From Cucumis sativus (lineage: Eukaryota; Streptophyta; Magnoliopsida; Cucurbitales; Cucurbitaceae), in NCBI RefSeq assembly GCF_000004075.3, contig NC_026659.2, positions 27,298,272 through 27,362,271 of the forward strand: a stretch of 64,000 bases of DNA. Direction: 5' to 3'. The position numbers were made by a program, and so were the translations under genes. Below, piece after piece: positions 12,495 to 26,940 of this stretch (its first letter is position 1; the number at the start of each line of letters is the position of its first letter). Below the pieces are notes generated by a model, which was given only the letters and a program-made list of their open reading frames with translations, was not told where the DNA came from and searched no databases.

Positions 12495-15400
12495 GAAAAT
12501 TCCACAAATTTAAAAACAAAAATTTGAAATAATTAACACCCAAAAAAAAAAAATCAATAAAAACAGAAGAAAAATATGGAGTTTGGGGTTTTAGCATAAT
12601 CATCTGCCAAAATTTGCTTCCTTTGTGATGTATTTATCTATATGGAAACTCTCTCATTTGTCTACGGGCTGTGACACCATATATTTCCACTTGTTTTTTT
12701 TCTTCTTCTTCTTAATCCTAAATGGATTTGCATAGATGGAATTAATATTGTGTTTGTATTCATCAATTTAAGGTATGATCCCATTTGTAGTTTAGAAGGA
12801 AAAAAAAGGGTATAAAACTTGTTGGTTCTTGGTTTATTTTATCTTCATCATTTGAATTTTGAATTTTTTCTTTCTTTTTGTTAAATTTGGAAACTCATGT
12901 TCTTATGTTTGGTCTCCACGAATATTGGGGAGTAATCCTTAAATACATCACTTATTATTTTGCCGTCCACTCCAACCACATAACAACTAAAATAGAAAAC
13001 AAAATTAAGAAATTGAAGAATTTTCAACCAACTATGATTAGACAATTGAGGTTAAATACACAAAAATACTTTTTTCAAAAAATAAATAATCTTAGACATT
13101 AAAGGAATGTGTGTTTTCTAAACTATTTTTCTTGAATCTGTTCGTGCAGTAATAGTAACCATCGAATATAAATAGTAGATTAAAAAGTTTTTGGTACAAC
13201 AATCTTATTCAAATTTAATCACCTTAAATTGGTGTATTGAAGGTTGTATATATAAGTAGGTTTTTAAAAAGTATTTTTCTTTTAGTAAGTAAATGATAGA
13301 CACCTATTTTATTTAATGATAAGTTGAATATCATGAATAATAATGTAGTCAAACTGTAAATACGAACAGTGATAGCCTTTTCAAGAATAATTCTATCTAA
13401 TATTTCTACCAAACAAATGTAAATAATTATATCCAACAACCAAAGATTTACAATTTATAATATTTTAGAAAATAAAGCAGCTATCAGGTTGGAGGGTTTG
13501 TGTAAGCATGCATGCAAAAACAAAAGAAACCTTTTAATTAATCTAATCAATTGAATAATCACCTATTATTTTTTTTTATTTAAACAAAAATATTTGCAAA
13601 ATTTTATTCATTTAATCACTAGAATCTATTTTTTAAAATATTTTTTTATTTACAATTATTATTTTAATTATAATTTAATTTCGTACGTGACAATTTCTTT
13701 CAATTGTTTTTAATAAAATTAGGTTGGAAGATGAGGTACTAAGTATTATTGTTGAAAGTAAATGTCTCTCAAATTATATAAATGTGTAAGATTTGAATGT
13801 TTGACCTAAGAAAAAGTAAATGTATATAATTTTTGTTATATAGATATATTCATGTGGAGAGATTGAGAAATAATTTTTATAGTTCGAAAAATAAACTAAA
13901 TCCCACCCACCTTATCAAATTCGTAATTAATTAATCAACAAATAACAAACATCATATTCCAAACAATAAATTTGAAGTTAAAAGAGAAAAGAAACAATAA
14001 TTTTGAATATTCACTCCTTAAATTAAATTCACACTTCCACATCATTTTGAATGTGTGTAAAACTAATAAATGTAATATAATATTCAAACCATGCATTTAA
14101 AGTCATAATAATTGTGTCCAGTAATAAAATTACACTACAAATCATTTGACATCCCAACTACAAGTTGAATCGATTTTGGTTTTACCAGTTTTTATAAAAG
14201 TCATAAGTTGATATGACAGCTTCTTAATACCTTTATCATCCTTAACATTTGATTAAAAATGACATAAAAATAAAATAGATTTAGAAAAGACTCATGATAG
14301 CTAGATTTTTAAATTCAACAATCAATTTCCAACCTTTGACCAAGGTTGGATCGATTTCAAAAGTTTTATTATATTTTTGTGTCCAACTTTCTATTACCAT
14401 ATTCTTATATTTTTAATATACAGTAAATAACGTGAATGATGTACACACAACATTTAAGTACACATTATCAAACATTGAGTTTAAAGTTTATAGATGTATC
14501 AAAAACTATGAAAATGAAAACTAAAGGAAAATTAATAGTCAAGGTAAAACTTCAACTTATTTCCATCTTCTTCAACTTTTCATATTATAATCATAATCTC
14601 TACTTTTCACATTTATCATCTAATTTCATATTTTTTTCTTTTATTGGAGAAAACCATCTAGTTATTCTACACTATAGAAACTATTAGGATGTTTTAAATT
14701 CGTTACGGTAACACTACGATTTTGACTATAAATTTAGAGAATGACAATATATAATCACTTATTTAATGACATTGTTTTGTAATATAAAACATTCTCTCTA
14801 ATCGGTTAACAAATATATTGGAAACTTAGTGCATGTTGAGTTATTAACATTTATTTAGTTACTCAAACGGCCAGCCACTATCTAATAAATTAAAAAGAAG
14901 ATAGCTAAGGAACAATAAATAAGGAAGGGACACTTTTTGTTAGTGCGCAGTTTTGATAAGCATCTATATATCTAAGATTGCCAATCTCAAACGTTTCGAC
15001 ACACAATTAAAAACTAGAGCTTTCTATCTCAATCAATGGGGCAAGTTGGCAGCAAAATTTAGATATATACATCTATAAAAAAAACAGATTAATAGGTATT
15101 TAATGTATAACGGCCAACTACAAAAAAATATAAAAGAGAAAGAAAATTCAAATCACAATTCAGCAGGACTTTTTATTTGTAATATATATGTGTTTTTCTT
15201 TAATATACCCAACTAGATTTTAGGGCAAATTAAGGAATCATTTATTTTTCAAGTAACGCCCAATGTGATTGTAAAGTGACAACTCCATATTCAATCATAC
15301 ATGATGTTTTTAATTAGACTCTTATTATATAGTTTTTTATAATTTCTTTCTTTTTTTTAATAAAAATTATATGTAATAATTTATATATAGGCTGTTCTCT

Positions 15401-18400
15401 CAAACACTCATGTGATGTAGGGTTGTCTTCTCTAAACATATAAATAAAAATGGCTGTGATTAATTTTTATATGCTTAAGAAGATTAATTGATTAAAGAAG
15501 AAAAAAAGAGGATATGGATCTTGTAGGACAAAATTAATTGAATAAGCTTAATTACCTCAAACAATGACCATTATCATCATTTGTATAGATGTTAAGGAGT
15601 GTAATATAACATAAAACCAATCAACATGAATATTTGAATAATATAATAGAAAAACACAAATAATAGAAGTGAAAATACTCTTGGTTTTGTTACCAACTAT
15701 TAAATGTTGAACATCAATATCTTAATATAGTTATCAATTATCACGAAATAATTGTCCAAATAAATCTTATATATACATACTTTTTTTATATTAAAAATTT
15801 TATTTAATACTTTGATTAATACGAAGATATTTAAATTATGTTTTAACGATAACATGTGAAATTACAAAATCAAATCTATAACTTTGAACTCGATAATATA
15901 AATATCATGTCAGTTGAATTATGCTTATTTTAGATGCATTATCAATATTAAAAGAAGTAGGGGATCATGCTTATGAAGTTGGACCATATACGAGATGTGG
16001 TGAGGTGTTGTTTTAATTGCTAGGCTGGTATCCTTGGTCCACGTACAACTACAAGATCTTCAAAACTTATAAACTCCAAATTTCTTGTACATCTCCCACC
16101 TTTCATTGCTCATAAATGACTTTAATTTTCTTTTCCTATGAACAAACCCTAGACTCACTCTATAAATATATAAAATTTTCTTTCTTTCATTATTAAAATT
16201 TCTATGTTTGTAAATAAATTTACTGTTTCTTACTTTAAATTCACTATATTGATTTTTATTTTTATTTTTTTGAAAAAAATTCAAAATACTTCTCTTCAAA
16301 ATGTAATACCCCATAAATAAATAGTTTTCTAAGAAAAAAATAGAAGATATTCAATATGTCTGTTATCTAATAGTCCATAAATAGTTTCTTCATTTATTTG
16401 ATTGGTATAGGTTGGATTAGTTTATTTTAATTTACTATAAATCAATCCAAAACTCAAGGTAAGACGTGCTTTAGTTCAACAATATGTATGACACTGCTAA
16501 AATTATAATCTCTATAGTTAATTAAGGATACACATAATAATGTCAGTTAACTTTTATAATTAACTTAGATTATTGTTAGGGCTTCATCCTAAGTCCTAAC
16601 ATTTTGAAATTTTACTCTCCATTGTGAAATATGAGTAGATGATTAGTTCATAATATGGTGGGTATTTCTCTTGAATTATTATTGCCTTTTCTAGTTACGC
16701 ATGTACATCAGCATATCAATATTCTCTTTTGTCTTTTTGATATTAGACAATCGACAATTGCAATTATTTTTGTCCTATGTCACGTTGTGAACATAAATTT
16801 CCTTTTGGACAATTTTGTTTTTGTGTGTAGGGATTAGTATATTTCCCTTCATTATTCTTCACTAAGTTCTTTCTTACTGCATGGTTTTTGGTTAATCTTT
16901 TTACTCTAAATATCAATTTACTGTGGTTTATTAACAATATTTTAATTATATATACACAATGTTATGTTGTGTGTGATAACAATATTCCAAATATATTTAC
17001 AATGATATGATATTCTTCATTTTTGATATTATATTATTTTGTGGTTTTGCTTTTGGTTTTACCCCACAAAATACCTAATACTCAATAAGATAGTTATCTT
17101 TACTTATATAGTAAATAATCATCTCCTTATTCTATCTAATATAGGACTTTGGCCGTATTTGATCAACAAGTAGTGCATCGATAAAAAAATTTATGAGAAA
17201 ATCGAAAAGTGAATATACGAGATGAGATTCAAACTTGACACTAAAACGGGTTGGAACATGTATTAACCACCAACCACCAAGTTACTACAATTATTTTTGT
17301 ATTATATGATTTTTTCTATATATATATTATCTAAAGAGTAAAAAATTAAAAGGGTTTGAATCCCTGACTAACAAGTTAAATTTGTAGGTGCCTATAGAGG
17401 TGGAGAGAGATGAATTCATTACTATTAGAAACAATATGTATAGGACACAACTATTTATTATTACTAAGAGATGAGTTGATATCATTAATTCATTATTGTT
17501 TGAATCCGATGGCACAATCCTATATATACAACAAAGTAAGTTGAACCACGAAAAGTATAGGGCAGAACTAATTGGGTAAAAGGACTCCAAAACTTTGGGC
17601 ACATACACATAACCACCACGTTTACATATGTTTTCGGGTATAATATAATTGCAAAGATTTATAACAAAAACATTATGCATTTATTCATAGCCAAACTGAC
17701 ATGAGTCATTTCTTGCACATTATATCATTTATGAAGAGTAGGTAATGTAATTTTGTGTCACTTTTTTTTTTTTTGTTGTGTAATTATGACATGTATGTTA
17801 TATATAATATATATATGTTCCCAACTACCAAAGTTATGAGGCACACGTTGGAATGGGAAAAGGCATTACTACCGCATGAACTTTTTGACCCCTAAAAAAA
17901 AATGATTCATTTATTTATGGTCATCATGGTAATTATATAGAAAATGATATGTATATTTGAGAGGGTTGTCTAGGTAGAAATTAGAATTTTTTTAATGGTT
18001 GAGTAAATAATGTAAGAAATTGAAGTTGGTGTAAAAGAATGACACGTCGGTGATGTGTAAATGAAGAAAAAAAGTGGTATATTGTATTGGTATTTATTGA
18101 ATTGAAATGGACAGGGCAGTATAGAATATGCATGGGTATAATGAGAATCAGTCAATGTACAAGATGTAAATTGTATTAGTATTTATGTAGAAAAATTGTA
18201 TCCGTATATTTAGATGATTCATGTAGTTGTTTCAATATTCACACATTTTCAGTATATCTTATCGAATTAAACAAACATTTTTAAAAAAAGTTAAGATGAG
18301 TAAAAGTAGGATTAGATGATACGGAAATATAATGTTATGAAAATAATTTATAAACCAACCGACTCTTTGAATGTCATTTATTTCCTTTGCTAACGAATTT

Positions 18401-19600
18401 GTTGACTCAATTACCCAAAACAAAAATTTGTGCATAGTCTCATTCCCATTGTAATGAAGAATTGACTGGGGATGAGGTCAAACCATAGATCTTTTTAGGG
18501 TTCCCATTCCGTGATTAGGGAGGGTCTCCGCTTCGATTCTGATTAGATTTTTAATATGTATTATATATAAATGACGGGTGAATCCAATCTTAAACGAATA
18601 TTTTGGTCACTTGTACATTCTCTACTGTTATATATTCTTTAATCTTTTAAAATTGTTCAATAAAAAAAGTGAAGCTGCAACTAAGAATGGGATGGGTGTG
18701 GTGAGGCAGTTATGTTAATTTTTTCTTATGATCAACCCATTATTTTGATAGTCTACTACTTGTTTACTACGGGTTGTAGGTGGGGGTTAGGTGAATGTAC
18801 AACATACAAATTCAAACACATTCAATATTATTATTTTAATTTTCCTTCTCTTCTTCTTTTGCTTTAAATTCTATGCTAAAAGAGTCCCTCTCCTATTCAC
18901 ACCCATTTTTAATATCTACACACACTTATTACTTTTTATCCTACAACCTAAACATATGTGAATATTTCAACTTATTCTAACCTTGAAATTTGATCTGATC
19001 CCAATAATTGGATTCCATAAAAAATCATCACTTGAATCATTTATATAATATCTATGAAGTAATTTATTCAGATTATTTAACTTAATTCAAGCAAATGCTA
19101 GGTGATCTGAGAAATGAAAAATTGCAACAATCATTTTCCCACCAAACCCCATGTCCTGCAAGGCATCCTTCATTTTTGTTGGTGTAAATTGATAGCTACT
19201 CCTTTTCCTTTGGTAAGGAATATTATATGAAAATAGGGTAATGAAATGAGAATAGGAAAAGAGGAAAAGAGGAAAAGAGGAAAATAGGAAGATGGTTGGT
19301 AAGGGTAGAAAGAGAAATATAGGAAAGTGAATGGGCTTGAGCCCAAAAGTAAAAGAATGGAAATGGACTTGAGTTTTCAATTCTCCACCAACCCCGAGGG
19401 GCTACAAAAACGGTGGGATTGGCGCGCGCATTACTTGCGAATCTGAGTAAAAAACGCGTCCATGTTCAAAGACGGAGCCACAATTCTTCATATTTATTTT
19501 TGACTTTGTCCTCCATTTCCGTCTTCCTATATTTCTGCCCGTGATTTGCTTATCGATTTTCAAAGCAACCAAGAACCAGCGAGACGGACGGAACGAGGAG
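12495..19600. other. Intergenic region without a recognisable gene
   Basis: About 7 kb of A/T-rich sequence holding the KCS 3' UTR and the HMT promoter. Open frames are short and show no known domain. No LTR pair, RNA gene or clear inverted-repeat element was seen. GGCGCGCGC at about 19420 is a small G/C-rich spot just upstream of the HMT leader. Confidence 0.6.
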
Positions 19601-22465
19601 ATGGGGATTAAGAAGGCCACCACATTGTTGGATGATTTTTTACACAACGCTGGAGGTTGTGCGGTAATTGATGGAGGTTTCGCCACACAGCTTGAGAAAC
19701 ACGGCGCTGTCATTAACGATCCACTTTGGAGTGCTGTTTGCCTCATTAATGATCCTCACCTAATCAAGAAGGTCATCTCTTACAGTATTTGTTGTTGTTC
19801 TTGTTCTTGTTGTTTCGGTGCATCACGTTCTCATTCTCATTGTTGCTTGGATTGTATGTGCTATCAGGTTCATTTGGAGTACTTGGAGGCTGGAGCAGAT
19901 ATCTTGGTTTCTTCATCTTACCAGGTTTGCAATGCCAATGGGCTCAGCTTTCTTTGTTTTTGTACTTTTCAATCTGTGATCGCTTTGGAGTGTCTTTTTT
20001 TAAAATGTTCTACTCTTGTTTGTTTAAAACTTGATGGTTCGAATTGGATTTTTTAATGACGATGAACAGAACGAGTGAGGATCAAACTGATCACTCCTCT
20101 TGAATTGAAATCAATAAGTTCATAATGAACGCTTCTGCCGGTCGTGAAATGATGAACCAAATTTGATCCCCTGTTCATCGAACAGGATCAAATTGGATAA
20201 ATTTCAATCAACTTAAATGAATTGGATTGAAGTTCTTTCCATGAAGTAACATTTCTGGAAATTCACGTTGTTATAATTAGTGGACCAATGTACAGGAAGC
20301 AGACAGTATTTAATATGTGGAAGGTTAATGTTTGTGTGCTTAATAATATCTAACCACATCGGTTTAGCTCCATTGTCAAAATCCCTATTCTAATGTATCA
20401 TTACCTATGTAAGATATTAAATATCCTGTAAGTTTTCCAATGTTAAACGTTGCAAAATTAAGTGATCAATTCAACAGATTGATTGAATGGCATTTAAAAT
20501 GACATTTTGTTTGTTATGCTAATGTAAAAGATCTTCATTTTTCCATTTAAAATGAAATTCAGTTTTGTATAACTCAGAATTTGTATATATCAATATTATT
20601 GAATTTATATACCCTTTTAGTTTCATAACTTTATTGTTCCGTATTAGAATTCTTTTTACAAGTTTGTGGCTTATAGTTCCTTAAGAATTCCAACAAGCTT
20701 TAGGAATTGAAATGTTTTCTGGCTTTATTTCTCATAATTTTTTTTTATAGAAATAATTGCTTCTTTTAGAAATTATAAACAGAATACCAACAAATCAGTA
20801 TTCAAGCCAGTTAACTATTCTCTCTTGTTGAACATTTTATTCTATTACAGGCCACAATTCCTGGGTTTATATCAAAGGGGCTGTCCGTTGAAGAAGGGGA
20901 GTTGCTCTTAGAAAAGAGTGTTAAATTGGCCATTGAAGCTCGTGATAGTTTCTGGGATTCTGTGAAGTGTATCCCAGGGCATAAGTACAATAGGGCTTTG
21001 GTTGCAGCATCCATTGGAAGCTATGGTGCCTATCTTGCTGATGGTTCAGAGTACAGGTGAATTTGAAATAATTAGTCACAAGGAGTTTGTAAATATTTGG
21101 TATTGACAATTTGATCTAAACCTATTTCTACCTCCCCTCCCCAGTGGGCATTATGGGCCAGATGTAAATGTAGATAAGCTGAAGGATTTTCATAGACGCA
21201 GATTGCAGATTTTTGTTGATGCTAGCCCAGATTTGCTTGCTTTTGAGACTATTCCCAATAAGCTGGAAGCCCAGGTTTGCTCCATGCCCATCTTATATCA
21301 TCTAAATTGTGGTTTAATGATATACTCACTCTTACCGCTGCAGTGATGATACCGCTATAAATTATGTTGTTATGCTTTGGTCTGAGTCATAAAGTATTTC
21401 AGCAAACAGCTTACCATATATTTTATAATCTGTTTTGAATTTATAAGTTGTTTATTTCAAGGGATCGAGGTAATTTGATGACCATCTGGTGTGAATGGGG
21501 GAACCATGGATCATTAGGTTTTAGTTTATGAATTGCATAATTCATTATCAAAATTCTTTTATGTCAATATTATGATTTCTTTTCAAAATAATAATAATAT
21601 ATATTTTTAGTTAAATCCTGTTCAAGGCTCCGACTTTAAAAATAATCCCACTTTACACTTCCAGATATTCTATTTTAATTCCTAACCCAACCAGAATTCC
21701 GATTTAGTTACGAAATGGAAGAAAAAGTAATGTTGCTGATTATTGTCATGAGCATGCCAGGACAATTGTTTCGATTGTTTTTGCTTGGTTTTCTGTCCTC
21801 TTTATGATCATGCTTCCAATCAATCTTAACCTCTCCCCCATTCTGGTCTAAAAAATGTAGGCCTGTGTGGAGTTGCTCGAAGAAGAAAACATCCAAATTC
21901 CATCCTGGATCTGCTTTAGCTCCGTAGATGGTGAGAATGCACCATCTGGAGAGAGCTTCGAGAAGTGCCTCTATGCGATAAATAAAAGTGACAAAGTAAA
22001 TGCGGTTGGCATAAACTGTACACCTCCTCATTTTATTGAAGCTCTGATTACAAAGTTCAAAGAGGTAGGAACTAAATCCCTTACAGTTGAGATTTGAAAT
22101 TGTTTCTTTCATTCAGTGGTTTTGAAACGAAATTGTTCACTACAGTTAACAAACAAGCACATAGTTGTCTATCCGAATAGTGGCGAGGTATGGGATGGAA
22201 GATTCAAGAAATGGTTGGTGAGTCAACTTATTCCTCCCTCCCCCACTCTGATATTTCATGGTTTGTGGGCCTACATTATGATATTTCCATTTCTAATTTA
22301 GTGTTCTGGTTTTGGTAGCCATCAAATTGTTTTGGTGATGACAAATTCGAATCATTAAGTTCAAGATGGCGCAATTTGGGAGCAACATTCATTGGAGGCT
22401 GTTGTCGTACAACGCCATCTACCATCCGAGCTGTATCAAAGGTTTTGAAAGAAAGCACTTTTTAG
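19601..22465 (+). CDS. HMT1: Homocysteine S-methyltransferase (HMT1 type)
   Basis: Zinc-dependent enzyme that moves a methyl group from S-methylmethionine (or S-adenosylmethionine) to homocysteine, giving methionine; part of the plant S-methylmethionine cycle in the cytosol. Seven exons join in frame: 19601-19771, 19868-19924, 20851-21056, 21145-21274, 21861-22064, 22146-22217, 22319-22465, giving 328 residues. The N-terminus has the barrel-start motif VIDGGFATQLE, followed by LEYLEAGADILVSSSYQ and IGSYGAYLADGSEYSGHYG. The three zinc Cys ligands are all present: Cys241 in GINCTPP and Cys308-Cys309 in GGCCRTTP. Length fits Arabidopsis HMT1 (about 326) better than HMT3 (about 347), and the sequence reads closest to HMT1 from memory. 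The start is the ATG after GAACGAGGAG; upstream in-frame sequence has no conserved residues. Intron 2 is the longest (about 0.9 kb) and holds a small inverted repeat. Confidence 0.95.
20161..20193. repeat. Short inverted repeat in HMT intron 2
   Basis: ATTTGATCCCCTGTTC is followed by a 3-base loop and GAACAGGATCAAAT, giving a near-perfect stem of about 14 bp with a one- to two-base mismatch. Function unknown. Confidence 0.5.
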
Positions 22466-23717
22466 TGACAACTGATAAAGTTGACTGTCTGTATCTGGAT
22501 GGGATTTGTTGATTAAAGGGAAAGATTATACTAAAGCGAGGGGCAAGTTGGTCAGTACCTTCAAAATACTTTCTTTGGAATAACTTTTAACCTTTTGTTT
22601 TTTAATTTTTTTTTACTAGATTGATGTATTACGGTTTGTACTCCAGACGTACTTGTTGTAGATTTTTACTGTGTCAAACTCCAGGCTAATTATAGAAAAA
22701 TAGGCTTTTTCTCTTCCTATTTATGATATTCAAATAAATTGAGGAAAAGAAAATTATTACATTTTCAGAGCAGATTTTATATTTTATTTCAAGGAATGAT
22801 AAAAATCTTAAAGAGCCCATTCAGGACAAGGTAAACTTTGGATACTGGGGCAGAACTTGGAAGTTTATGAGCAGGAAAATAAGAAGTGTCAGAGTTCAAA
22901 TCCCTTACTGGATTAGGAAATCTATATATATCAGATTTTTTCCCAATATTTCCAATCTTAGTTGCTTATAGAATACTTGCAATTGTGCATAAATATATAT
23001 ATATAAAATCTCGACTGATTTGATCAGCTGGAGCTGGGCTGAGAAAATCTTCTTTTTTTCTGGGAAAAGATAAAAAGTGGAGGAACAATTGTTTATCCTC
23101 AATGTAGACTGAGAAGAAGAAGCCGAAAAGTATGGGATTAGACAGAAGGTAATGGATAATGCAATTTGAGATGGGGGGCCCTAAACGAGATCTCAACTTT
23201 TAGTTGAACCAAAAATAAAAGTGTCCATTTCACAGAGAGAAAGATGTGTGATGGGTTGGTTTCGGAGTTTTCCTCATCCCCTCTTAATTAGAGTACCCCA
23301 CAAATTTAGGCAGCCAATCAGAGAAGAAGCCTTTGGATGAACTTTGATCTTTCAACCAATGAAGAAGTGGATAAGGCCCTTCTGTATGACCCACACACTG
23401 CAAGTCCCTTTTTTTAGTAAAAAAGTGCCCAAAAGTGCAATTCTTTTCCAGTTGACACCCTTCTCTGTTGTGATTTGTGAATTTAACTGTAAAAGCGCAG
23501 TCTGTGGGGCATACCCTTGGCCCCTCGATGGTGTCCTGTTAAAATATTTTCTCGTGAACTTTTTATTAAAAAACTCCAACTAGTAGAAAATATCAGACTC
23601 GGTCTCTATGCACAGTGTTCAATTTGAAGGCTGAGAGTTGAGTTTTCAATACAAACTCACATTCTCACCTGAGTTTCTAGTCTACTGACTCTTGACGTTT
23701 CTGGTTATTTGAATTAA
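22466..23717. other. HMT to COL spacer
   Basis: 1.25 kb holding the HMT 3' UTR and the promoter of the CONSTANS-like gene. No other gene seen. CCAAT occurs at 23314-23318 and again near 23355. Confidence 0.6.
23314..23318 (+). promoter_or_regulatory. CCAAT box upstream of the CONSTANS-like gene
   Basis: CCAAT within GCAGCCAATCAGA, about 400 bases before the start codon, with a second CCAAT close by. NF-Y binding is inferred only from the motif. Confidence 0.3.
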
Positions 23718-25035
23718 ATGACAACAAGGAAAAGTGTGGAGAGAACAGCAGAGGGAGGCAAGACTGCCAGAGCCTGTGATAGCTGTATCAGCAAGCGGGC
23801 TCGGTGGTACTGCGCTGCCGATGATGCTTTTCTGTGCCAAGCTTGTGATGCTTCAGTCCACTCCGCCAACTCCTTGGCACGTAGACACGAGCGAGTTCGT
23901 CTTCAAACTGCCTCCTTCAGACCCTCTTCAGACAACTCCTCTGCTGCCTCATGGCACCAGGGCTTCACCAAAAAGCCACGGTCGCCTCGAATGGGAAAGA
24001 CTGCTCCGACGAGGAAACCATTTCCACAGGTACCGGAGGTTAGTGCTAAAGAAGAATCTGAAGAACAAGAACAGCTTCTCCTTCACAGAGTTCCTGTATT
24101 GGGAGCTGATTCAAAGGATGGCAATTTGGCTAGTTTTGTTGGGGAAAAAGAAAGCTCAAATGGTTATCTCTCGTATGATATGGATCCTGCTGAATTCGCA
24201 GCTGATGTTGAGAGTTTATTGGGAAACTCGCTTGATAATGAGTGCTTTGATATGGAAGAACTGGGGCTAGTAGCTTCCAAAGACCACTCATTGACAAACG
24301 ATGATTATTCTTTAAACAGCCATGAAATTATTAAGATTGAACCAGATGAGATAGAGGTATTAACTCCGATGCTCGGCATAGAAGCCGATACGATGAGGGA
24401 GCCATTTGAGCTGAACTTTATGGACTTTGGCAGCAATCCGACAACGTGCAGTGAGGAAGATGACAAGATGATGATGGAAGTTATGGCAGTAGTGAAGAAC
24501 GGTGAACTTGAGATGGAGGAGACAAAGATTGTTAAAAACAAAAAGAAAGTATCATTGAGTTTGGATAGTGAAGCAGTGATTATAGCTTGGGGAAGTAGAG
24601 GAACTCCATGGACATCCGGTGATCGACCGAATCTCGACCTCGATTATTACTGGCCGGACTACATGGTTTGCTCCCTTCCCTCTATGATATTTATTAGCTT
24701 ATGTTATTGTTTTAAGAAAGTTATTTCTATAATAAATGCTGTGTCTGAAAGTGAAGTATGTTTGTATGAAGGGTACGTATGAGAGTGATTGTTACTATCA
24801 ACCTTATGGGGAGTTTGGCAGCGGAATTGGGCGACAAGCGGTAACCGGAGTCGAAGGAGAGAGAGAAGCACGAGTGTCAAGGTACAGAGAGAAGAGAAGG
24901 ACGAGATTATTCGCAAAGAAAATAAGATATGAAGTTAGGAAATTGAATGCAGAGAAGAGACCGAGAATGAAAGGGAGGTTTGTAAAGAGATCGTCATGCT
25001 TTGCGCCACCACCTTTGCCTTTATTTAATCAATGA
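23718..25035 (+). CDS. COL16: CONSTANS-like zinc-finger transcription factor (B-box + CCT, COL16/COL6 group)
   Basis: Nuclear transcription factor of the BBX/CONSTANS-like family. Two exons, 23718-24665 and 24772-25035, join in phase 0 across a 106-bp intron to give 403 residues. One B-box zinc finger lies at residues 18-62 with the Cys/Asp/His ligand pattern beginning ACDSC. A long acidic middle region (about residues 105-280) follows. [15 protein letters not shown] lies just before the intron, as in the COL6/7/8/16 group. The CCT domain, residues 347-389, starts [17 protein letters not shown] and ends in a basic stretch; this domain gives nuclear import and NF-Y/DNA contact. The single canonical B-box plus the position of the intron before the CCT domain supports group III of the family. 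Retention of the intron would give a 354-residue product lacking the CCT domain. The Arabidopsis duplicates COL6 and COL16 sit next to KCS6 and KCS5, which fits this neighbourhood. Confidence 0.93.
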
Positions 25036-26183
25036 ATTAGTTATTAACATATAGTATATATATTTTCAATTTGTGCGTGTTTGTAATTTAATCGCCAATT
25101 TTGATTTTGTACCCACTAATTTTATACAATAAATGCCTTCCATCCAAAGTTAACGTCAACCCACCATATATTCATCGGAAAATTGGAGCTGAATTCCCTT
25201 TCTCCTACATCCTTTGCCTCTCTGGACAACATTAATTGAAAGCTTTATAGTTTAATGTTATCCCAGAATGAAACCTCAACTAACATTTCTTTTCAATAAC
25301 GTGGGTGGAGAGATAGGGTTCATACTACCACACTTAATGTCACTCAAGTGTTTATTTCTGTATCTGACAAAATTAAGTTGGTGTGAACAACCCATCAAAT
25401 AATTTGACATTAATCAGTTGATTGGTTTCTTCTTTTTGTTTCTCTCTTGCCAAATTGCAAAAACTACCTCCGTGTTTTAGTTACTTTTAACTCACAAACA
25501 TTTGTACTAATGGAACAATATAGATCCTTTACATTTTCAAAATTTGGAGCTAGAAAAGTTAAGAGTGTTTGACATTCGACCCCCAAGTTAGATGAGAATG
25601 TATGGTCTTCCAATATAGATGATGAGTGTATGTGGACCCATGTAATAAAGTTCTAAAGACTTGTACCTCTTTCCAAATTATGTCCCAATATCAATTTTGA
25701 TCTTTCCTTTTCAAAGAAACAAAAATTCCAATTTTATTTCAATTTTTTCGAAACCTCGAACCTTCCTTTATATATTTATTTTTCATTTCAATTTAGATGG
25801 ATAAGGTACTTCATATGATTGGTTAAATTTAACTTATTGAATAATGAATGAGAAAAATATCTACTCCTTGAATCTAACTAGATAGGGTTAAATTTAAATT
25901 TAAACTTTTTTGAAACTATGAATTTACCTTTTGTAAATTGAATTACCACTCTCCAACAAATAAAAGCACATCTTCACATACAAATATCTTCTTATTGTAA
26001 AATTGGATATTTGATTTTCTCATATAAAATTGTTGTAATAAGAAAAGTATACACACCCAAAAAATCAACACCATTCTATTCTAGGACTAGTTGGTTGTTC
26101 ATCCACAGAATTCGTATCCAATAGTGTATTTCCATTTCTTTCATAGTCATGGACCATAGTTGGTGACCACTACTTATATTAAT
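25036..26183. other. COL 3' flank, no gene seen
   Basis: A/T-rich sequence with the COL 3' UTR and no recognisable coding or RNA gene. Confidence 0.55.
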
Positions 26184-26454
26184 TTTTAGAATAATAATTA
26201 AGTATATAACAACATTTTAAAAAAAAATTATAAATATAGTAAAATCTATAAATGAGTATCACAAATATAGTGAAGTTTATTAATAAAAAAAGTTTATCAC
26301 ATATAGACTTTACTTATGCTATATAGCAAATATAGCATAAGACTTATATTGTTGTAGAATCTTATGATTTATTTTAGTGATATAGTTTGAAAATTTTTGT
26401 TACATTTGCAATTTTTTAAAAATGTTGCTATATATTTAATTAGTATTTCTAAAA
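26184..26454. mobile_element. Fold-back MITE-like element, copy A
   Basis: About 270 bp with terminal inverted repeats of roughly 50 bp. The left end reads TTTTAGAATAATAATTAAG followed by TATATAACAACATTTT. The reverse complement of the right end reads TTTTAGAAATACTAATTAAA followed by TATATAGCAACATTTT. No coding capacity. Two more copies occur in the window (26941-27164 and 40795-40995). A clear target-site duplication was not found. Confidence 0.7.
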
Positions 26455-26504
26455 TCGTTCTGGAGTTAGTTTTAATTTTTTTTTTTAGAAATGTCGAAGT
26501 AGGA

Positions 26505-26900
26505 GTAAGCATCAACATTAAAAAAATCAATCGAAACCAAGCAAACTGACACTCGATTGTCGATTTTTATGAAAAACAGTCGACTGTCAGTTTAAGAAAT
26601 AACTTTTGAAAAACCAATTCAACACGTTCAAATTTATATTATCCTCCGTCGCTTCCCTCCATCCATTGTTGGTTAGTCGTCCGTTGGCTTCCCTCCCTCT
26701 AATCACTTTCCTCTGGCTTTGGCAAGGGTTATTGTCCTTTGTGTCCTTTCCAAAAAAAAAAAGGCAAGAAAACCTAAATTAGAAACCGACTTGCAGTTCA
26801 ATCGATTGATTCAAGCTTTTGTTCAAAACCGCCCAGCCAGACACCCTATGCCAAAGAACATATCAACTCGCAGTTCGGGCCGATCAAGAGTTTGAACTCA
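26505..26900. repeat. Possible degenerate hAT-type MITE or repeat fragment between copies A and B
   Basis: Starts with TAGGAGTAAGCATCAAC, similar to the TAGGGGTGAGCA end of the better element at 60704, and contains repeated TCGATT/GTCGACTG phrases of similar style. No convincing right end was found. Confidence 0.25.
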
Positions 26901-26940
26901 TTGCCAACAATAATAAAATGAGAAGTTGGAATGGATAACC

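Noticed and set aside
17340-17400. GTTTGAATCCC resembling a tRNA T-arm
   Set aside because: No acceptor, D or anticodon arms could be fitted on either strand; such phrases are common in plant repeats.
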